Assembly (NCBI GenBank): GCA_030145435.1
Contig: JAQYVQ010000246.1
Span: 1 to 13,729 of the forward strand
Source: Syntrophobacteria bacterium
GTDB lineage: Bacteria > Desulfobacterota > DSWW01
Reading direction: 5' to 3'
DNA: 13,729 nt
Shown: positions 1-4,328 of the stretch, one piece after another
Position numbering within the stretch: position 1 is the stretch's first letter
Layout of the letters: every line of letters starts with the position of its first letter
Notes under the pieces: model-generated
What the model was told of the DNA's origin: nothing
The model's input: the letters and a program-made list of their open reading frames with translations, nothing else
Database searches by the model: none
Position numbers and translations under genes: made by a program

Positions 1-814
1 CCTGTACGAGGAACACGTGGGGGACGACCGGCGTCGGCTCACGGTGCTTCTGGAGATCCAGAAGAAGCTTGCGATGGGGAAGCCGCCGAACCGGATCGAA
101 TGCTTCGACATCTCGAACCTTCGGGGGGAGATGGCTGTGGGCTCCCGCGTGGTCTTCCGGGAGGGGCTGTCTTTTCAGAACGGGTACCGGAGGTACAAGA
201 TCCGAATACCGAAAGGGGCGGATGATTACGGCATGATGTACGAGGTCCTCCAGCGGCGTTTCAGGAAGGGGGTAGGGGAGGAGGTGCTGCCCGACCTCCT
301 GCTGATAGACGGGGGAAAAGGGCATCTCGGTGTCGCGCTGAAGGTCCTCGAGGATCTTGGCATTCAGGGTGTGCAGGCAGCCGGGATAGCGAAGGGGCGG
401 AGACGGGAGCCGGACAGGGCGGACCCGGCCTCTGGGATCGATCCGTTCGTGGACCGGGTCTTTCTGCCGGGAAGATCGAACCCGGTGAACTTCGCGGCCC
501 ATTCGAAAGGATTGCATCTTCTGCAACAGGTGCGGGACGAGGCGCACCGGTTCGCGATCACGTACCACCGAAAGCTGCGATCTCAGGAAATGGCCCGGTC
601 CGAGCTGGACGGAATTCCGGGGATCGGTCCGAAGAGGAAGAAGGCCCTCCTGGATGCGATGGGAGACGTGGAAAGGATCCGGGCGGCGTCGTTGGAGGAA
701 CTGCGAGCGGTCGAGGGAATGAACGAGAAGGCCGCAAGTTCGATCTGGGACCGCTTTCACCCCGCCGAAGGGCCGGACAGCGCGCCCCTGTCGGAAGACG
801 AGGGAGCAGACTAG
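1..814 (+). CDS. uvrC: UvrABC system protein C (excinuclease subunit C), 3' part
   Basis: This is the C-terminal part of UvrC, the nuclease subunit of UvrABC nucleotide excision repair in the cytoplasm. The gene enters from the left edge (first full codon at base 2) and stops with TAG at 812-814. Visible are the RNase H-like 5'-incision domain, with ECFDISNL (Asp at 107-109), LLLIDGGKGHL (Asp at 308-310) and DEAHRFAI (His at 545-547), which match the catalytic Asp/Asp/His positions known for the family. After it comes a helix-hairpin-helix region (about 601-760) with GIPGIGPKRKKALL and a second VEGM hairpin. The GIY-YIG and UvrB-binding parts lie outside the window. The TAG stop falls inside the CTAG that borders the repeat at 811-970, so the reading frame appears intact but ends exactly at the element. 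Identification is very secure. Confidence 0.97.
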   Translation, partial: LYEEHVGDDRRRLTVLLEIQKKLAMGKPPNRIECFDISNLRGEMAVGSRVVFREGLSFQNGYRRYKIRIPKGADDYGMMYEVLQRRFRKGVGEEVLPDLLLIDGGKGHLGVALKVLEDLGIQGVQAAGIAKGRRREPDRADPASGIDPFVDRVFLPGRSNPVNFAAHSKGLHLLQQVRDEAHRFAITYHRKLRSQEMARSELDGIPGIGPKRKKALLDAMGDVERIRAASLEELRAVEGMNEKAASSIWDRFHPAEGPDSAPLSEDEGAD

Positions 815-970
815 TGTCCTGTCCCAGAAGACCGTTCGTACCGGGGCGTAATTGGGGACAGCCACCGATTTCCTCAACCCGAATCGATCGTCAGCGTAGT
901 GGGGAAATCGGTGGCTGTCCCCAATTACGAAGCAAGCGTGTGCACAACTGCTTCTGGGACAGGACACTAG
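811..970. mobile_element. MITE-like nested palindromic element with CTAG ends
   Basis: A 160-bp segment has perfect 20-bp outer inverted repeats at 811-830 (CTAGTGTCCTGTCCCAGAAG) and 951-970. Inside them lies a second perfect 27-bp inverted repeat (847-873 with 903-929) around a 29-nt centre. The 16-nt and 21-nt pieces between the arms are not complementary. CTAG is self-complementary, so the terminal CTAG copies may be a 4-bp target duplication, leaving 16-bp terminal repeats at 815-830 and 951-966. IS5-type elements are known to favour such a target, but I cannot assign a family. It is too short to encode a transposase; the small open frame across it looks meaningless. It could fold as a long hairpin or cruciform between uvrC and the next operon. 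The structure is certain; mobility is inferred. Confidence 0.75.
847..929. repeat. Inner 27-bp inverted repeat (REP/RAYT-like)
   Basis: Two perfect 27-nt arms (847-873 and 903-929) contain the core ATTGGGGACAGCCACCG and its complement. From memory, closely similar palindromes of the form GGGGACAGNCACCGATTT occur near REP-associated (Y1) tyrosine transposases in deltaproteobacterial and related genomes. I could not verify this here. It may be a separate unit that inserted into the outer element, because the flanking 16-nt and 21-nt segments do not pair. Confidence 0.6.
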
Positions 971-988
971 CCCGCATATGCGGACTAG
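967..988. other. 22-nt near-perfect palindrome after uvrC
   Basis: CTAG at 967-970 pairs with CTAG at 985-988, and CCGCATATGCGG at 972-983 is a perfect palindrome; only the pair 971/984 mismatches. It directly follows the element at 811-970 and shares its right-hand CTAG. If that element is removed, the palindrome would begin at the uvrC stop codon. It could be an old uvrC terminator stem (no T-run follows) or an operator for the acyl-CoA dehydrogenase promoter just downstream. Confidence 0.45.
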
Positions 989-1006
989 CTCAATCGATTG
1001 TGTGCG

Positions 1007-1015
1007 TGTTATAAA
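1007..1015 (+). promoter_or_regulatory. Candidate extended -10 promoter for the acyl-CoA dehydrogenase operon
   Basis: TGTTATAAA fits an extended -10 element (TG, one base, then TATAAA). No good -35 lies 16-18 bp upstream (TAGCTC at 986-991). The predicted start, near 1022, would give a leader of about 48 nt before the ATG at 1070. This is a weak call made from the sequence alone. Confidence 0.35.
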
Positions 1016-1069
1016 CGTATGGCTGTTCTGAACCCCCAACCCTGTCACTTCAAAACAAGGAGCCCAGAG

Positions 1070-2284
1070 ATGTTCGAGCTCAATGACACCCATCTGATGA
1101 TCCAGGACATGTTCCGCCAGTACATGATGAACGAGATCGAGCCGATCATCGACGACATCGAGGACGGAAAGATCCCTCTGTTCGACCCGTTGCGCAAGAT
1201 GGTCGAGACCCTGGGGATTCGTTCTCAGATCGATGAGATGGACCTTTCCAGGCCGCTTCGGACCGAGTCGCAGGAGAAGCGGCAGCCGAACCCGGACGAT
1301 CCGATGGAGGGGATGCAAGTGATCGCCGGCAATCTGCTGGTAAAGGAAATTTCGCGCGTGAGCCCGGGGGTGGCCATGTCCTTTGGCGTGAGCACCGGGC
1401 TTGCAGGGGGAACGATCCTGGCCAAGGGGACGGTGGAGCAGAAAGAGGCGTTCGGGCGGCCGCTCATGAAGCTCGACACGATCGGTGCGTGGTGCCTGAC
1501 CGAGCCGGGTGCAGGCTCCGACGCCCTGGGCAGCATGCGGACCACGGCCGTCGAAGACGGGGACCACTACGTGCTCAACGGCTCGAAGACCTTCATCACG
1601 AACGGGCCGGTGGCCGACGTGTTTGTCATCTACGCGAAGCTGGACAGGGGCGATGCGGGCAAGGAGATCCAGAGCTTCATCGTGCTTCGGGAGGACGAGG
1701 GCCTGTCCACGGGAACGCCCTTTCAGAAGATGGGAATGAAGGCCTCACAGACGAGCGAGGTGTTTTTCGACGACTGCCGCTTCCCGAAGGACAGGCTGAT
1801 CGGTGGGGAACAGTCGGCGAAGAGCCGGGACCACGTGAAGGAGGGGTTGAGCAACGAACGGAGCGGGATGCCGGCCATGGCGCTGGGGCTAATCGAGCGC
1901 TGCTTCGAGATTTCCGTGCAGTACGCGAAAGAGAGGAGTCAGTTCGGCCGCCCGCTGATCGATTTTCAGTTGATCCAGAATCGCCTGGCCCGTATGTACG
2001 TGGCCATGGGGAACGTTCGCAATATCTTTCTCCGTACGATCCAACAGGCCATTTTCGGAGGCCAGACGAGGCTGGACGTTTGCATGGGCAAGCTCTACTG
2101 TGCTGAAATGGCTACTTGGGTGGCCAACGAGGCGATCTCGATCCTGGGAGGCTACGGATACATGCGCGAGTACGTCATCGAGCGCCTGGCACGGGATGCC
2201 AAGCTCCTGGAAATCGGGGCCGGCACCACCGAAATGCAAATCATCACCATGGGCCAGGAGTTGGCAACGACCTGGAAGCCCTGA
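1070..2284 (+). CDS. Acyl-CoA dehydrogenase family protein (404 aa)
   Basis: A cytoplasmic FAD-dependent enzyme expected to oxidise an acyl-CoA to the 2,3-enoyl-CoA and pass electrons to ETF. The ATG at 1070 is preferred over an earlier in-frame start at 998 because AAGGAG (1057-1062) lies 7 nt before it. The first family signature CLTEPGAGSDALG is at residues 142-154. RSQFGRPLIDFQ and ILGGYGYMREY are typical of the C-terminal domain. At the usual catalytic Glu position (MCAD Glu376) the sequence reads IGAGT, with Ala384. Isovaleryl-CoA dehydrogenase has the same IGAGT and takes its base from an earlier helix; Glu263 in LSNERSG is the likely equivalent here. Residues 50-85 are longer and more polar than I recall for short-chain members. 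The substrate cannot be read from the sequence. A cysteine synthase follows after 23 nt, probably cotranscribed. Confidence 0.95.
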   Translation: MFELNDTHLMIQDMFRQYMMNEIEPIIDDIEDGKIPLFDPLRKMVETLGIRSQIDEMDLSRPLRTESQEKRQPNPDDPMEGMQVIAGNLLVKEISRVSPGVAMSFGVSTGLAGGTILAKGTVEQKEAFGRPLMKLDTIGAWCLTEPGAGSDALGSMRTTAVEDGDHYVLNGSKTFITNGPVADVFVIYAKLDRGDAGKEIQSFIVLREDEGLSTGTPFQKMGMKASQTSEVFFDDCRFPKDRLIGGEQSAKSRDHVKEGLSNERSGMPAMALGLIERCFEISVQYAKERSQFGRPLIDFQLIQNRLARMYVAMGNVRNIFLRTIQQAIFGGQTRLDVCMGKLYCAEMATWVANEAISILGGYGYMREYVIERLARDAKLLEIGAGTTEMQIITMGQELATTWKP

Positions 2285-2307
2285 ACGAGAGTGCGAGGGC
2301 AGAGTCT

Positions 2308-3216
2308 ATGAGTGTAATCGACGCCATCGGCAACACGCCCGTCGTGGAGTTGAAGAACTACAACGGGAACCCCAGAGTGAGGATCCTCGCCAAGTTGGAG
2401 GGGAACAACCCCGGGGGATCGGTCAAGGACCGTCCGGCCTACTACATGATCAAGAAGGCGGAGGAATCCGGAGAACTCACCCCGGAGAAGACCATCCTGG
2501 AGCCCACGTCCGGCAACACAGGGATTGCGCTGGCCATGATCGGTGCCGCCAAAGGATACCGGGTGAAGCTCTGCCTGCCCGCTTGCGTCAGCTCGGAGCG
2601 ACAGGCGATCCTGGAGGCCTTTGGGGCAGAGGTGGTCATGACCCCGGCGGGCGAGGCTACCGATGGCGCCATCCGAAAGGCCCGGGAGATCCTCGACAGC
2701 GAGCCTGACAAGCATTTCATGCCCTACCAGTTTTCCAACCCGAACAATGTCCTCTCCCATTATGAAACAACAGGCCCGGAGATTTTCGAACAGACGCATG
2801 GAGAGGTAGACGCCTTTGTGGCCGGCCTGGGCACGACGGGCACCCTGATCGGCACCGGAAGATACCTGCGAGAGAAGAAGCCGGGGGTGAAGATCGTCGG
2901 CGTCGAGCCGGAGGAGGGGCATACCATACAAGGCTTGAAGAACATGACGGAATCGATGGTGCCCGAGATCTACGAGCCCGGGGAACTTGATGAGAAGATC
3001 TTCGTGGGCGACGAAGAGGCCTATGAGACAACGAGACTTCTGGCGACCCGGGAAGGCGTTTTCGTGGGCATGTCCGGCGGGGCCGCGCTCGTCGGGGCCA
3101 TGCGCTTCGCCGAACAACTCAGCGCCGGCACGATCGTCGTGATCCTTCCCGACCGAGGGGACCGCTACCTGAGCACGACGCTGTTCCGAGCCATGTGCGC
3201 AAAATGCCCCCCCTAG
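2308..3216 (+). CDS. cysM: Cysteine synthase, CysM type (302 aa)
   Basis: A pyridoxal-phosphate enzyme that forms L-cysteine from an activated serine (O-acetylserine or possibly O-phosphoserine) and sulfide or thiosulfate. The start is ATG 2308, with GAGGG (2295-2299) 8 nt upstream and the family opening DAIGNTPVVEL; earlier in-frame codons overlap the previous gene. LEGNNPGGSVKDR carries the PLP-binding Lys40. TSGNTGIALAM is the substrate loop, GTTGTLIGTGRYL the phosphate-binding loop, and the C-terminus has PDRGDRYLST. NNPGGSVKDR and GDRYLST resemble E. coli CysM more than CysK, whose motif is usually NPAASVKDR. Length is normal for the family. The gene follows an acyl-CoA dehydrogenase by 23 nt, and its stop codon abuts the repeat at 3216. 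The exact sulfur donor and serine substrate are not determined. Confidence 0.93.
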   Translation: MSVIDAIGNTPVVELKNYNGNPRVRILAKLEGNNPGGSVKDRPAYYMIKKAEESGELTPEKTILEPTSGNTGIALAMIGAAKGYRVKLCLPACVSSERQAILEAFGAEVVMTPAGEATDGAIRKAREILDSEPDKHFMPYQFSNPNNVLSHYETTGPEIFEQTHGEVDAFVAGLGTTGTLIGTGRYLREKKPGVKIVGVEPEEGHTIQGLKNMTESMVPEIYEPGELDEKIFVGDEEAYETTRLLATREGVFVGMSGGAALVGAMRFAEQLSAGTIVVILPDRGDRYLSTTLFRAMCAKCPP

Positions 3217-3365
3217 GAGGCTGTTGAAAAAGTCCCATCTGCGGCGTTCGGCTTCATCCCTCGTCATTCAACGTACAGGAAGTACGCCTCATCGTCACAT
3301 GGACCCCCGCCTTCGCGGGGGCATGTTTTGCCTGCCTTGCATCTGGGACTTTTTGAACAGCCTCC
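3216..3365. mobile_element. MITE-like element with 27-bp imperfect inverted ends
   Basis: The ends at 3216-3242 (GGAGGCTGTTGAAAAAGTCC...) and 3339-3365 (...GGACTTTTTGAACAGCCTCC) are inverted copies matching at 24 of 27 positions. Inside lie a small hairpin, CGTAC (3272-3276) with GTACG (3282-3286), and a strong GC hairpin at 3304-3321. No transposase is encoded. I recall near-identical repeats, including the GGCTGTTGAAAAAGTCC end and the GTACAGGAAGTACGCCTC interior, as multi-copy elements in deltaproteobacterial and other environmental genomes; that is memory, not a search result. The element starts at the last base of the cysM stop codon. No clear target duplication is visible. Confidence 0.75.
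3304..3328 (+). terminator. Hairpin with T-run inside the second repeat
   Basis: CCCCCGC (3304-3310), loop CTTC, and GCGGGGG (3315-3321) form a perfect 7-bp GC stem with a tetraloop, followed by CATGTTTTG. It lies about 90 nt after cysM and could end the acyl-CoA dehydrogenase-cysM transcript. The same hairpin type is a common dispersed REP-like unit, so the terminator role is an inference. Confidence 0.5.
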
Positions 3366-3500
3366 ACCACTTGTTCAACGGGCTGCTGGGCTCGTGATTC
3401 CCTTATTCCCTGCCGACTCATAGCGCCTGAATGGAGTCTCCCGAGCCCTCGTGGAGGCCCTTTCGCCACCCTTTTGGTCGGTTTCTCCGACATTTTCACT
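3366..3500. other. Intergenic stretch with no recognised gene
   Basis: Nothing here resembles a known gene. There is a 7-bp inverted pair GGGCTCG (3388-3394) / CGAGCCC (3442-3448) with a long loop. A small hairpin GTCGG (3477-3481) / CCGAC (3487-3491), followed by ATTTTC, is at best a weak terminator. A short minus-strand frame begins near 3499 and runs into the repeat, but it has no ribosome binding site and no recognisable similarity. Confidence 0.5.
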
Positions 3501-3555
3501 AGAAATTTTCAAACAATTTTAAGAATAGTATTGCATTATTCTCTTTTCATGGTAA
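3500..3555 (+). promoter_or_regulatory. AT-rich upstream region of the HU gene
   Basis: This is the most AT-rich stretch in the window, with A/T runs and a -10-like TAGTAT at 3526-3531. No convincing -35 hexamer sits at 16-18 bp, so I cannot fix the promoter. A strong, UP-element-like promoter would suit a highly expressed nucleoid protein. Placement is uncertain. Confidence 0.35.
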
Positions 3556-3569
3556 TGATGCTTGCATCA
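3556..3569. promoter_or_regulatory. 14-bp palindrome in the HU leader
   Basis: TGATGC-TT-GCATCA is a perfect inverted repeat located 22 nt before the GGGAGG ribosome binding site of the HU gene. It could be an operator, for example for autoregulation, or a small leader hairpin. No regulator is identified. Confidence 0.4.
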
Positions 3570-3607
3570 AGGCAATATCCACAAACGGAAAGGGAGGAAA
3601 AGTGACG

Positions 3608-3922
3608 ATGGTAACAGCAACAGCAACAGCCAAGAAACCGATGACCAAGTCGCAGATCGTTGGACATTTCGCGGAGAAGTTCGAGCTGACCCGGAAGCAG
3701 GCCGCAGAGGTGGTGAATGAATTTGCGGAGCTTGCAGTCGCACAGACGAAGAAGACCGGCACGTTCGTTCTTCCGGGCATCGGCAAGATGACGAAGGTGA
3801 AGCGTAAGGCCCGTATGGGACGCAACCCCGCCACGGGTGAAGCGATCAAGATACCGGCCAAGACCGTCGTAAAGATGCGCCTGGCCAAGGCTTGCTCCGA
3901 TTCGGTACTTGGCAAGAATTAG
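3608..3922 (+). CDS. HU/IHF-family histone-like DNA-binding protein (104 aa)
   Basis: A small basic nucleoid-associated protein that bends and compacts DNA as a dimer. A short TATATA-AKKP tail (residues about 3-11) is followed by the HU fold: MTKSQIVGHFAEKFELTRKQ, the FVLPGIGKM beta region, and the signature GRNPATGEAIKIPAKTVVKM. The end, LAKACSDSVLGKN, is the usual C-terminal helix. The extra N-terminal tail makes it slightly longer than the roughly 90-aa classical HU, as I recall for a subgroup in beta- and deltaproteobacteria. The ATG at 3608 is chosen: GGGAGG (3592-3597) lies 10 nt upstream. A GTG at 3602, 4 nt from the same site, is possible and would add two residues. The gene is monocistronic, with a hairpin after the stop. 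The CAACAG-type repeat at the 5' end encodes the Thr/Ala tail. Confidence 0.95.
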   Translation: MVTATATAKKPMTKSQIVGHFAEKFELTRKQAAEVVNEFAELAVAQTKKTGTFVLPGIGKMTKVKRKARMGRNPATGEAIKIPAKTVVKMRLAKACSDSVLGKN

Positions 3923-3943
3923 GCGTTCCGCGTGGCCCGTGTA

Positions 3944-3968
3944 GCACCCCTTGCTCCCTGAGGGGTGC
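3944..3968 (+). terminator. Stem-loop after the HU gene
   Basis: GCACCCCT (3944-3951) and AGGGGTGC (3961-3968) form a perfect 8-bp stem with a 9-nt loop, 21 nt past the HU stop codon. No T-run follows, so it may be a weak or factor-assisted terminator, or an mRNA-stabilising 3' hairpin. Confidence 0.45.
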
Positions 3969-4297
3969 CGCATGATACGAGAGGGAGCGACCTTCCTGTC
4001 TTGAGGTGGGGGGGCTGACGCGCGAACGCCGGCAGCCTCCTCAGCACTATTCTCAATCCAATACGGTTTGCTTTTGCCCAGGATGTTGGTTTGACATCCG
4101 AATGGGAGAGGTTTCTCCTCTGCCCGTTCCTTTCGACGTCCCTCCTCCCTGTGACGATTCCTACACATACCGGTTCAAGCACGGGGGTGTTCCTTGTAGA
4201 CGTTCCCGGGTTGCCTGTGGCAGGATCCGAAGGTCTTGCCGCATCCTGCGGCCTCTTAGCCTCGCGCAGGGTGGGGCTGGTCTTCTTCTTGCACGGA
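3969..4297. other. Long region upstream of comEC with no recognised gene
   Basis: About 330 bp between the HU terminator-like hairpin and the comEC ribosome binding site. Open frames exist on both strands but none has a ribosome binding site with a recognisable protein, and no tRNA arms could be found. A TTGACA at 4091-4096 has only a poor -10 (TCTCCT, 17-bp spacer). Small stem-loops occur at 4220-4252. The comEC promoter is probably in this region but is not identified. Confidence 0.5.
4220..4252 (+). promoter_or_regulatory. Two mutually exclusive stem-loops in the comEC leader
   Basis: GCAGGAT (4220-4226) can pair with ATCCTGC (4243-4249). Alternatively GCCGCA (4238-4243) pairs with TGCGGC (4247-4252) over a 3-nt loop. 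The two stems share bases, so they cannot form together. Overlapping alternatives like this are seen in attenuators, but short GC-rich stems also arise by chance. Confidence 0.28.
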
Positions 4298-4322
4298 CGC
4301 TCCTGCAACATTGACAGGAGTG
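4298..4322 (+). promoter_or_regulatory. Hairpin enclosing the comEC ribosome binding site
   Basis: CTCCTG (4300-4305) is the exact complement of CAGGAG (4315-4320), which contains the AGGAG Shine-Dalgarno sequence 8 nt before the comEC ATG. Outer C4298-G4322 and G4299-U4321 pairs extend the stem to 8 bp around a 9-nt loop. The upstream arm is effectively an anti-Shine-Dalgarno, so translation of comEC may be kept low or made conditional. Confidence 0.5.
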
Positions 4323-4328
4323 CCGTCC

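Noticed and set aside
814..1014. 66-codon plus-strand frame over the first repeat
   Set aside because: It is made almost entirely of the palindromic element, so it reads the same repeat in both halves and is not a credible protein.
2152..3267. 371-codon open frame on the minus strand across cysM
   Set aside because: It lies antisense to a well-supported CysM gene, has no recognisable motif, and is the kind of mirror frame expected in GC-rich coding DNA.
3254..3499. 81-codon minus-strand frame with a Lys/Arg-rich start
   Set aside because: It begins at a GTG without a ribosome binding site and its second half is the repeat at 3216-3365. It could be a remnant, but there is no match to support it.
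4091..4119. TTGACA as a comEC promoter
   Set aside because: The -35 is perfect, but the best -10 at 17 bp (TCTCCT) matches only 3 of 6 positions, and it lies over 200 nt from the start codon.
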